Source: Candidatus Aminicenantota bacterium
Lineage (GTDB): Bacteria; Acidobacteriota; Aminicenantia; Aminicenantales; Aminicenantaceae
Assembly: GCA_030614645.1 (NCBI GenBank)
Contig: JAUWTR010000067.1
Span: 1 to 7,460, forward strand
Reading direction: 5' to 3'
DNA length: 7,460 nt
In this document: in pieces, positions 1-5,579 of the stretch
Layout: the number at the start of each line of letters is the position of its first letter
How positions within the stretch are numbered: the stretch's first letter is position 1
Translations under genes and position numbers: made by a program
Notes under the pieces: model-generated
The model's input: the letters and a program-made list of their open reading frames with translations, nothing else
The model's database searches: none
Told to the model about the DNA's origin: nothing

Positions 1-64
1 AATCGACATTTTTTACCTTTCAGGCGAGCTGATCTTACCGCATCTGCTTTGTTGCAGCGGATTC

Positions 65-82
65 GCTGTGAAATACCACAGC
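65..82. repeat. Small hairpin, 6-bp arms
   Basis: GCTGTG at 65-70 pairs with CACAGC at 77-82 around a 6-base loop (AAATAC). No T-run follows it, so it is not a typical intrinsic terminator. It lies within the repeat-like left edge and may be part of the same dispersed element. Confidence 0.4.
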
Positions 83-121
83 TTCATCCCCTACGCCTTG
101 CATCTGCGGCAACCTCGACTC

Positions 122-173
122 GTGAATAATCCAGGTTAACAGATATTGATGTGCTAGTGAATAATCCAGGTTA
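122..173. repeat. Two direct copies of a 17-bp motif
   Basis: GTGAATAATCCAGGTTA occurs exactly at 122-138 and again at 157-173, 35 bp apart start to start. An exact 17-bp match at this distance is not expected by chance. Possible explanations are a duplicated insertion-sequence end, a target duplicated with the element's tip, or tandem binding sites for a regulator of the peptidase gene that starts at 243. The second copy ends 11 bases before the possible promoter, so the operator reading cannot be excluded, but I favour mobile-element ends. Confidence 0.7.
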
Positions 174-183
174 GTGTGTTTTT

Positions 184-213
184 TTATTGATTTAATCGCT
201 CCTGTTGTATTAT
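184..213 (+). promoter_or_regulatory. Possible weak promoter for the S9 peptidase gene
   Basis: A good -10-like hexamer TATTAT is at 208-213. The best upstream partners are poor: TTATTG at 184-189 with an 18-bp spacer, or TTGATT at 187-192 with a short 15-bp spacer. It would give a leader of roughly 25 bases before the start at 243. The region is AT-rich, so chance matches are likely. Confidence 0.3.
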
Positions 214-230
214 TCTAGCCTGGAAGGACT

Positions 231-236
231 AAGGAG
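231..236 (+). promoter_or_regulatory. Ribosome binding site of the S9 peptidase gene
   Basis: AAGGAG is six bases before the ATG at 243. It is a strong Shine-Dalgarno match at good spacing and fixes this start, which also opens directly into a signal peptide. Confidence 0.8.
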
Positions 237-242
237 AAAATA

Positions 243-2327
243 ATGCGAAAAATATTAATAGCTGTAGTTTGTCTTGTGATCTTTTTCGGTATAATTGGTC
301 AGGCTCCGGCCCAGGGCACGTTTACCCTTGAGCAGGTGCTGAGTCCGCCTTACCCCTGGAGCCTGGTGTCGGCCCAAAAAGCCGACCGTATCGCCTGGGT
401 TTTTTATTCGCAGGGGGAGCGAAATGTCTGGACTGCGGCAGCTCCGGATTTTAAGCCGGTCAACCTGACGGGCTATACCCGAGATGAAGTCTTTGAGCTT
501 CCCGGTGTTTATATCACTGATGATGGAAAGACTGTGGTCTTTGTCAAAGGAGGACGCCCCAACAGTAAAGGGTGGGTCACAAATTCCCGCAGCGACCCGG
601 ATGGAATGGAACAGGCCATTTGGGCGGTAAGGCCCGGCACAGGAAAACTCTGGAAGGTAGCCACCGGAAGAAATCCGGTCCTCTCTCCTGACGGGAAATG
701 GGTCCTGATCGTAAGAGACGGCCTCATCTTTCGGCTCCCCTTAAAACCGCCGGAAAATCCTGGTGTTGTTCCAGAGCCTGAGCTGCTCTTTAGAGCGGCT
801 GGAGAAAACGGCTCGCCCTGTTGGTCGCCCGACGGAACCCGCATCGCCTTTGTATCCAGGCGGGATGACCACAGCTATATCGGCGTATTTGACTTAGCCG
901 CAAGAAAAATCACTTGGATCGCCCCCGGAGTGGACCGGGACAGTAATCCTTCCTGGTCTGTTGACAGCCAGAAAATCGCCTTTTTACGCAGGCCGGGCAG
1001 GCACTACAATGCAACCTCCGGGTTCCGGGACCGCGGGCCGGCCAACCTGAAAATTATGGTTGCCGCTGCTGCGGAAGGGAGTGCGGAGCAAGTGTGGCAA
1101 ACTCCTAAAAAGAAACCCAGGTTCTATCTTTTTGATGATTTTCAGTTGACTGCCAATAACCGCATTCTCTTTACAGCTGAGCACGACATATGGAAACATG
1201 TTTTTTCCCTGCCGCTTAAAGGGGGAGAACCTGTGGACCTGACTCCTGAGGAGGGAGTTGTAGAGCACATAGGCCTCTCAAGCGACGGGGCCACCCTGTT
1301 TATGTCGACAAACCTGGCCGATATCCACGGCCGGCATATATGGAAGGTCCCCACAGCCGGAGGTAAAGCTGCCCAGCTTACTTCAGGCGCCACCATTGGC
1401 AGCTATCCTGTGGCCATCGCCTCAGGAAAAGAGGTCGCTTTTTTGCATGCTACAGCCAGGCACCCTCTGTCCATCGCTTTTGTGCCTTCTGCAGGAGGAA
1501 AATCAAGGGTAATTGCCCCCCAGAGCCTTCCACCTGAATTCCCTCTGGATGAATTGATCGTGCCCGAGCTTATTATCGTCAAAGCCCCGGATGGGCTTGA
1601 GATACCCTGCCAGCTCTTTCTCCCCAAAGGAGCCAAACCGGGTGATAAGCGTCCAGGTGTGGTTTACACCCACGGCGGGCCCATCCGCCAGATGCTTCTG
1701 GGCTGGCACTATATGGAGTTTTATTCCGAGGCTTACGGCATCAACCAGTATTTTGCCAACCAGGGTTATGTGGTGATCTCCATAAACTACCGCAGCGGCA
1801 TCGGCTATGGCCGCTCCTTCCGCAACGCAAAAAAGACCGGTATGCAGGGTGCTTCCGAATACCAGGATGTGCTGGCCGGCGCCAGGTACCTCCAGAGCCG
1901 CCCCGAGGTTGATCCGGAACGGATCGGAAAATGGGGTCTTTCCTACGGCGGCCTGCTTACGGCCATGGCCTTATCACGCAATTCGGACATCTTTAAGGTG
2001 GGAGTGGATATGGCGGGCGTACACGACTGGTCCCAGATGGGATGGGGGCGCCTCAATGAAGAGGAGCGAAAACTGGCCCGCGAATCTTCTCCTGTAGCCA
2101 GCCTCAATACCTGGACCTCACCTGTGCTTTTTATCCATGGCGACGACGACCGCAATGTGCCTTTCCAGCAGACAACAGATATCGTGCAGAAACTGCGGGT
2201 CAAAGGTGATGTGCATATAGAGTTGATGATTGCGCCTGACGAGCCTCATGAATTCCTACTCTACAAGAACCGTATGGAGGCCTACAACCGTACCTTTGAA
2301 TTCATAAACCGCTTTATCGGCAATTAA
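243..2327 (+). CDS. Secreted S9 family serine peptidase (prolyl oligopeptidase / acylaminoacyl-peptidase type)
   Basis: Predicted exported serine peptidase of 694 residues that would cleave short peptides in the periplasm or outside the cell. Residues 1-24 form a signal peptide: basic MRK, a hydrophobic core, then an APA-Q cleavage region. Residues of about 30-430 are a WD40/TolB-like beta-propeller with recurring blades such as WSPDGTRIAFVS and LSSDGATLF, which in this family gates access to the active site. From about 449 (PDGLEIPCQLFLP) the alpha/beta-hydrolase domain begins. It has HGGP near 476-479, the nucleophile in GLSYGG (Ser567), the acid in HGDDDRNVP (probably Asp636) and the base in PHEF (His669). 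The triad is complete and the length is usual. Codons are richer in G/C than in the transposase gene next door. Its TAA stop shares its last two bases with the left inverted repeat of the RAYT element. Exact specificity (dipeptidyl, acylaminoacyl or endopeptidase) cannot be told from the sequence. Confidence 0.93.
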   Translation: MRKILIAVVCLVIFFGIIGQAPAQGTFTLEQVLSPPYPWSLVSAQKADRIAWVFYSQGERNVWTAAAPDFKPVNLTGYTRDEVFELPGVYITDDGKTVVFVKGGRPNSKGWVTNSRSDPDGMEQAIWAVRPGTGKLWKVATGRNPVLSPDGKWVLIVRDGLIFRLPLKPPENPGVVPEPELLFRAAGENGSPCWSPDGTRIAFVSRRDDHSYIGVFDLAARKITWIAPGVDRDSNPSWSVDSQKIAFLRRPGRHYNATSGFRDRGPANLKIMVAAAAEGSAEQVWQTPKKKPRFYLFDDFQLTANNRILFTAEHDIWKHVFSLPLKGGEPVDLTPEEGVVEHIGLSSDGATLFMSTNLADIHGRHIWKVPTAGGKAAQLTSGATIGSYPVAIASGKEVAFLHATARHPLSIAFVPSAGGKSRVIAPQSLPPEFPLDELIVPELIIVKAPDGLEIPCQLFLPKGAKPGDKRPGVVYTHGGPIRQMLLGWHYMEFYSEAYGINQYFANQGYVVISINYRSGIGYGRSFRNAKKTGMQGASEYQDVLAGARYLQSRPEVDPERIGKWGLSYGGLLTAMALSRNSDIFKVGVDMAGVHDWSQMGWGRLNEEERKLARESSPVASLNTWTSPVLFIHGDDDRNVPFQQTTDIVQKLRVKGDVHIELMIAPDEPHEFLLYKNRMEAYNRTFEFINRFIGN

Positions 2328-2350
2328 TTCGAGGGACATCATACTTAATT
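2326..2350 (+). repeat. Left terminal inverted repeat of the RAYT element
   Basis: It begins AATTCGAGGGACATCATAC and ends TTAATT. All 25 bases are the reverse complement of 3133-3157. The core GGGACATCATACTTAATT is of the kind found as REP-type recognition sequence beside RAYT genes (from memory). Its first two bases are the last two bases of the upstream peptidase stop codon. Confidence 0.9.
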
Positions 2351-2481
2351 AATATTACATATTGTTTAGCTTAAATCTCAGTATTTGTTTTGCTCTAAAA
2401 AATAGTCAGAGTTTATGAGAATTGTTTGATACTTAGGGAGTCTTATATATAGAAGAATATTTTACTTTTTATCATAAAAAC
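2351..2481 (+). other. AT-rich leader of the transposase gene
   Basis: This 131-base stretch between the left repeat and the transposase ATG is strongly AT-rich. I see no clear sigma-70 promoter pair, no hairpin-plus-T-run terminator, and no good Shine-Dalgarno close to 2482 (the nearest purine run, AGAAGAA, is about 23 bases upstream). Weak expression would be normal for a transposase. Confidence 0.5.
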
Positions 2482-3138
2482 ATGCCAAGGATAGCACGTA
2501 TTGTCGTACCTGAAATCCCCCACCACATCATCCAAAGAGGAAATCGCCGTCAAAAGGTATTTTTTTCTGATGGAGATAAAAAGTTTTATCTTTTACTGTT
2601 AAAAAAATTTGCCAGGAAAAAAGGAATCAGGTTTTGGGCATTTTGCCTAATGGATAATCATGTACACTTTATTGCAATCCCAAAAAATCCCGATAGTTTT
2701 GCTAAAGGTTTTGGAGAAGCTCACCGAAGATATTCTCGGATGGTAAATTTGCGTGAGAATTGGCGGGGATACCTGTGGCAGGGGAGGTTTTTATCTTATC
2801 CTTTGGATGAGAAATATCTATATTCTGCTATGCGATATATTGAACGTAATTCTGTTAGAGCAGGCTTAGTGAAGCGGGCCGAAGATTATTCCTGGTCAAG
2901 TGCAAAAGTCCATGTTAATAAAGAAGAACACTTTCTATTAGATACCAATTATTTTACTCAAGGAATTCCTGACTGGGCATTATATCTTGCCAAACCGACA
3001 CAAAAAGAATTACTGGAACGTTTCCAAAAGCATGCTAGTACAGGAAGGCCTCTTGGTGGAACTGATTTTATTACTATGATTGAGGATTATACAGGAAGAA
3101 GCCTGAAAAAGAAAAAGCCAGGCCCCAAAAAAAATTAA
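2482..3138 (+). CDS. REP-associated tyrosine transposase (RAYT, Y1/IS200-like family)
   Basis: 218-residue single-strand DNA transposase of the HUH/Y1 superfamily, expected to nick REP-type hairpin DNA and form a covalent phosphotyrosine link. The N-terminus PRIARIVVPEIPHHIIQRGN is the typical RAYT opening. The metal-binding HUH motif is His60-Val61-His62 in FCLMDNHVHF, and the likely catalytic tyrosine is Tyr84 in HRRYSRMVN. Further family blocks follow: GYLWQGRF, YLYSAMRYIERNSVRAGLV and YSWSSAKVH. The C-terminal tail is very basic (KKKKPGPKK), suited to DNA contact. Length is normal and no break is seen, so the protein looks intact. The gene is AT-rich compared with its left neighbour and has a weak ribosome binding site. 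Its TAA stop (3136-3138) lies inside the right inverted repeat. The tyrosine assignment is from position in the family pattern and not certain. Confidence 0.92.
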   Translation: MPRIARIVVPEIPHHIIQRGNRRQKVFFSDGDKKFYLLLLKKFARKKGIRFWAFCLMDNHVHFIAIPKNPDSFAKGFGEAHRRYSRMVNLRENWRGYLWQGRFLSYPLDEKYLYSAMRYIERNSVRAGLVKRAEDYSWSSAKVHVNKEEHFLLDTNYFTQGIPDWALYLAKPTQKELLERFQKHASTGRPLGGTDFITMIEDYTGRSLKKKKPGPKKN

Positions 3139-3157
3139 GTATGATGTCCCTCGAATT
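3133..3157 (-). repeat. Right terminal inverted repeat of the RAYT element
   Basis: It begins AATTAAGTATGATGTCCC and ends TCGAATT, the exact reverse complement of 2326-2350. The TTAA at 3135-3138 provides a TAA stop on both strands: for the transposase on plus and for ogt on minus. Just inside and beyond its outer end lies the 12-bp palindrome CTCGAATTCGAG (3150-3161). Confidence 0.9.
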
Positions 3158-3644
3158 CGAGTGCAAGCAGCCATTTCTTCAGCCCCAGTCCTGCTCCGAA
3201 GCCTCCCAGGCTGCCGTCTGAGCGGATAATGCGGTGGCAGGGGACAACAATAAGCAGAGGATTTTTGCCCAGGGCCTGCCCCACGCTTCTGTATCCCCGG
3301 CTTAGAAGCTGAAGCGCCAGGTCTTTATAGGATACAGTTTTTCCATAGGGGATATTGCGGGCCTTGTTCCAGACCTTTTGCTGGTACCGGGTGCCGAATA
3401 CATAATCCAAAGTGGCTGAATCAAAAGATTCGGGCTTTCCCTGGAAATAGCGGTCAAAAAGCTTTATTTCGCGAAGAAAGGCAGACTTGTTACCCGCCTT
3501 TGCCTGAACTGATATTTTTTCGATAGAGAGGACTTTATTTTTTATATCCGCAGCCTTCCGTATAAATTTGACTATACACAGGCCTTTCTCAGTTTTCCCT
3601 AAAAAAAGTTTCCCCTTTGTAAAGTCATAAGTTGTATACAGCAT
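3135..3644 (-). CDS. ogt: Methylated-DNA--[protein]-cysteine S-methyltransferase
   Basis: 169-residue suicide DNA-repair protein that moves an alkyl group from O6-alkylguanine (and O4-alkylthymine) to its own cysteine. The acceptor is Cys136 in IVVPCHRII. The helix-turn-helix DNA-binding part is seen before it: YGKTVSYKDLA (100-110), then RSVGQALGKNPL with the probable arginine finger Arg119. The downstream GSLGGFGAGLGLKKWLLALE is the standard C-terminal block. Residues 1-85 are the poorly conserved N-terminal domain. The ATG at 3644 has GGAGG six bases upstream. It is the last gene of the rpsU-lipA-phosphoesterase-ogt run, starting 23 bases after the phosphoesterase stop. The final residues FEGHHT and the stop are encoded by the RAYT inverted repeat, so the natural tail may have been replaced; the catalytic region is untouched. 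Ogt and Ada-C type names are interchangeable here. Confidence 0.93.
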   Translation of the reverse strand: MLYTTYDFTKGKLFLGKTEKGLCIVKFIRKAADIKNKVLSIEKISVQAKAGNKSAFLREIKLFDRYFQGKPESFDSATLDYVFGTRYQQKVWNKARNIPYGKTVSYKDLALQLLSRGYRSVGQALGKNPLLIVVPCHRIIRSDGSLGGFGAGLGLKKWLLALEFEGHHT

Positions 3645-3650
3645 AGATTT

Positions 3651-3655
3651 CCTCC
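3651..3655 (-). promoter_or_regulatory. Ribosome binding site of ogt
   Basis: GGAGG on the minus strand, six bases ahead of the ATG at 3644. It supports this start in the short gap after the phosphoesterase gene. Confidence 0.75.
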
Positions 3656-3667
3656 GTATTTTTCCGT

Positions 3668-4408
3668 CTATATTCCCGCAAACAGCCTTTTAGCCAGAGC
3701 CGGGGGGAGTTTGGCGTCGAGTATTTTTTTCTGGGTTGTTTCAATGTCATACTCGAGCCGGTGAAAGTATATTTCTCCGGCTTCGGAATCATAAACCGCA
3801 CAGGAGGAACGGATGTTTCTGTCCCGGGGCTGGCCGAGCGAACCCGGGTTGATGAGATATCTGGTCTTTTTCTTTAGTTTTAATTTACTGAAATTTCCGG
3901 AGACATAGGTGCCTTCGACCAGGTGGTCCTTGTTCTTATAAACAAAGGGAAAATGGGTATGCCCGAAAAAAGTTATATGGGTTTCTATATGCAAAAAGGC
4001 TTCTGCCGCATCGAATTCTCCAAATATATAGTAATCTTCGTCAAAAGGGGCGCCATGGCAGATAGTAATATTGTCCTCTATTTTCAGAGGCCCCTTTTTT
4101 ATTTTGCAGAGATAATCCAAGTTTTTTTCCGAAATATTTTCCTGTGTCCAGCTGATGGCCATAGCAGCAATAGGGTTAAATGATTCAAGGGATTCACTTT
4201 CGCACACAGCTTTGTCATGGTTTCCGCGGATAATTGATAGAGGTTTGAGCGCCTGCACTTTATCTATCACCTCATTCGGGGAAGCTCCGTATCCTACGAG
4301 GTCTCCTAAACAAAAGTAGTAGTCGATTTTTTCTCCCTCAGCAAACTTAAGCACTACATTTAAAGCTTCCAGGTTTCCATGAAGGTCGGATAAGATCAAA
4401 TAGCGCAT
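3668..4408 (-). CDS. Calcineurin-like metallophosphoesterase (YfcE/MJ0936-like)
   Basis: 246-residue cytoplasmic phosphoesterase with the full dinuclear metal site: SDLHGN (Asp8, His10), GDLVGYG (Asp36), GNHD (Asn63, His64), CHGAP (His118) and GHTH (His150, His152). The block INPGSLGQPRDR (186-197) is a signature of the subgroup that includes YfcE and MJ0936 and of several serine/threonine-phosphatase-like relatives. Members hydrolyse phosphodiesters in vitro; the physiological substrate is generally unknown, so no gene name is given. The ATG at 4408 lies five bases after the lipA stop, with AGAGG about ten bases upstream inside the lipA end, which suggests translational coupling. The neighbours (lipoate synthesis, DNA repair) do not reveal its substrate. 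Confidence 0.88.
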   Translation of the reverse strand: MRYLILSDLHGNLEALNVVLKFAEGEKIDYYFCLGDLVGYGASPNEVIDKVQALKPLSIIRGNHDKAVCESESLESFNPIAAMAISWTQENISEKNLDYLCKIKKGPLKIEDNITICHGAPFDEDYYIFGEFDAAEAFLHIETHITFFGHTHFPFVYKNKDHLVEGTYVSGNFSKLKLKKKTRYLINPGSLGQPRDRNIRSSCAVYDSEAGEIYFHRLEYDIETTQKKILDAKLPPALAKRLFAGI

Positions 4409-4413
4409 TTTTT

Positions 4414-5274
4414 CTATACCTCTAAATTATTTATAGTATTATAAAGCTTATGGGCCAAATAGGAACTGCGGACAAGCGGCCCTGACACAACGCCCTTAAA
4501 ACCAGTGTCAAGCGCCTTTTCCCGGAATAAAACAAATTTATCCGGAGAATAGTATTTTACCACGGGCGCATTATTTTTAACAGCCTGAAGATACTGCCCG
4601 ATCGTTAAAAGATCACAGGATACTTCCCGGAGGTCCTTGCTGGTGCGCAGGATGTCTTCTTCGCTCTCTCCCAGACCGAGCATAAGCCCTGATTTTGTGA
4701 CTGCGCCCATTTCTTTTGCTCTTTTCAGCACTTGAAGCGACCTGCGGTAATTATCTGAGGGACGGTTTATCCGGGAATATATCGCTTCCGGAACTTCCAA
4801 ATTATGATTCAGCACATCGGGCTCTGCCCGGACAACGGTTTCAAGCTGTCGCATGTCCCCGGAAAAATCCGGGATAAGGACTTCTATTTTAATACCGGGG
4901 TTCCTTTTTTTTACGGCTTTAATAGTCTCTGCAAAAATAGATGCCCCGCCGTCAGGCAAGTCATCCCGGGTGACCGATGTTATCACGGCGTATTTCAGCC
5001 CCATCGCAGATATTGTATCTGCTATCCGGCCGGCTTCTTCTGTATCAGGAGTAAGGGGACTGCCTTTCTCAACCGCACAGAAGGCGCAGTTGCGGGTGCA
5101 GATATCCCCGAGTATAAGGAATGTGGCGGTTTTATGGGAGAAGCACTCTGATACATTGGGGCACCTGGCGCTCTGGCAGATAGTGTTAAGCTTTTTTTGC
5201 TTTAACAGGTTGGATACGTAAAAAAAGTTTTTGTGGGCCGGCAGTTTAACCTTGAGCCAGGGAGGTTTTTTAAT
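4414..5274 (-). CDS. lipA: Lipoyl synthase, radical SAM, with a non-canonical start
   Basis: Inserts two sulfurs into protein-bound octanoyl groups to make lipoyl cofactor for 2-oxoacid dehydrogenases and glycine cleavage. Read from ATT at 5274 it has 286 residues, normal for the family. The auxiliary cluster motif CX4CX5C is Cys33, Cys38, Cys44; the radical SAM CX3CX2C is Cys59, Cys63, Cys66 (CTRNCAFC). Then come TSVTRDDLPDGG, VLNHNLE, TKSGLMLGLGE, TIGQYLQ and the C-terminal RSSY (269-272) whose serine binds the auxiliary cluster. No ATG, GTG or TTG exists in frame between the upstream stop (5323-5325) and Cys33; the first ATG, at 5004, would lose all six cysteines. ATT at 5274 gives IKKPPWLKVKLP, matching the usual family start MxKPxWLKxKLP. 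Other rare options are ATT at 5289, ATA at 5292, or entry from rpsU, whose stop is seven bases upstream of 5274. Function is near certain; the start is not. Confidence 0.9.
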   Translation of the reverse strand: MKKPPWLKVKLPAHKNFFYVSNLLKQKKLNTICQSARCPNVSECFSHKTATFLILGDICTRNCAFCAVEKGSPLTPDTEEAGRIADTISAMGLKYAVITSVTRDDLPDGGASIFAETIKAVKKRNPGIKIEVLIPDFSGDMRQLETVVRAEPDVLNHNLEVPEAIYSRINRPSDNYRRSLQVLKRAKEMGAVTKSGLMLGLGESEEDILRTSKDLREVSCDLLTIGQYLQAVKNNAPVVKYYSPDKFVLFREKALDTGFKGVVSGPLVRSSYLAHKLYNTINNLEV

Positions 5275-5281
5275 TGTTTTG

Positions 5282-5491
5282 TTAAAAATTATGGAAACTT
5301 CTTTCTCTACGGAGGCGTCTTCTCATCCGCTTTCTGGCGTTAGCTTCTTTCAGCCTTCTGTTCTCGCCGGGTTTAAAGTAGATAGCATGTTTTTTTATCT
5401 CTTTAATAATTGCTTCATGTTGAACTTTTCGCTTAAATCTTCTCAGGGCTGATTCGATGTTCTCGCCTTCATCAATTACGATGTATGCCAA
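5282..5491 (-). CDS. rpsU: 30S ribosomal protein S21
   Basis: 69-residue small-subunit protein that helps mRNA base-pairing near the anti-Shine-Dalgarno end of 16S rRNA. The sequence AYIVIDEGENIESALRRFKR, then VQHEAIIKEIKKHAIYFKPG and a very basic tail (ARKRMRRRLRRERS), is typical in length and charge. The start is TTG at 5491-5489, supported by an excellent Shine-Dalgarno and by the family N-terminus. It is the first gene of the minus-strand operon, directly behind a near-consensus promoter. Its end, UUU UAA C, overlaps the open frame of lipA, so the two are probably coupled in translation. Confidence 0.93.
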   Translation of the reverse strand: MAYIVIDEGENIESALRRFKRKVQHEAIIKEIKKHAIYFKPGENRRLKEANARKRMRRRLRRERSFHNF

Positions 5492-5497
5492 TAAAAC

Positions 5498-5506
5498 TCA
5501 CCTCCT
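5498..5506 (-). promoter_or_regulatory. Very strong ribosome binding site of rpsU
   Basis: AGGAGGTGA on the minus strand is a full anti-Shine-Dalgarno match, six bases before the TTG start. The strong site offsets the weak start codon and decides the start choice. Confidence 0.85.
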
Positions 5507-5528
5507 CAGGTTTATAAAGGTAAAAAGG

Positions 5529-5557
5529 TTTATATCCGATTTATCCGTATATGTCAA
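5529..5557 (-). promoter_or_regulatory. Sigma-70 type promoter of the rpsU-lipA-phosphoesterase-ogt operon
   Basis: On the minus strand a perfect -35 TTGACA (5557-5552) is followed by a 17-bp spacer and TATAAA (5534-5529). Transcription should begin near 5522, leaving a leader of about 30 bases before rpsU. The -35 box lies only 22 bases after the stop of the dipeptidase gene. TATAAACC covering the -10 recurs at 5516-5509. Confidence 0.8.
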
Positions 5558-5579
5558 TGCTTTTCCTGGTTTTGCTTTA

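Larger units (their letters stand above)
1..180. other. Gene-free left edge, possible mobile-element end or remnant
   Basis: No gene is recognisable here. The stretch holds a short hairpin (65-82) and two copies of a 17-bp direct repeat (122-138 and 157-173). Two forward frames stay open from the window edge to stops at 127-129 and 137-139, and a minus-strand frame is also open across much of it. None of the translations resembles a family I know, and simultaneous openness in several frames is more typical of repeat DNA than of a gene. The base composition and the repeated motif suggest the terminal region of an insertion sequence or a dispersed repeat, but the rest of the element would lie outside the window. 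This is inference only. Confidence 0.35.
2326..3157 (+). mobile_element. RAYT transposon with perfect 25-bp terminal inverted repeats
   Basis: An 832-bp unit made of one REP-associated tyrosine transposase gene between two perfect 25-bp inverted repeats (2326-2350 and 3133-3157). Outside these limits the two flanks diverge at once, which defines the element ends. No target-site duplication is apparent, as expected for HUH/Y1-type transposases. It sits between the convergent S9 peptidase and ogt genes without breaking either reading frame, but contributes bases to both stop codons. The AT-rich composition contrasts with the peptidase gene and suggests acquisition from elsewhere. RAYTs are usually single-copy and domesticated. 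Whether this one is still mobile, or works on separate REP/REPIN copies elsewhere in the genome, cannot be seen here. Confidence 0.8.

Noticed and set aside
509..844. Minus-strand open frame inside the S9 peptidase gene
   Set aside because: Shadow of the GC-rich coding strand. It has no recognisable family, and the same holds for the other open frames within 984-2203.
2326..3157. CRISPR array or toxin-antitoxin unit between the convergent genes
   Set aside because: There are only two repeat copies, inverted and at the ends of a transposase gene, with no array spacing and no second small gene.
3239..3250. GGGGACAACAA in ogt as another RAYT-type motif
   Set aside because: It encodes the essential VVPCH segment of the alkyltransferase on the other strand, and the match stops after GGGACA.
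4414..5004. lipA as a 196-residue protein starting at the ATG at 5004
   Set aside because: This start removes all six cysteines that bind the two iron-sulfur clusters. The same frame encodes them upstream without interruption, so the gene is longer.
4804..5221. Plus-strand open frames opposite lipA
   Set aside because: The opposite strand encodes every conserved lipoyl synthase motif; these are antisense shadows.
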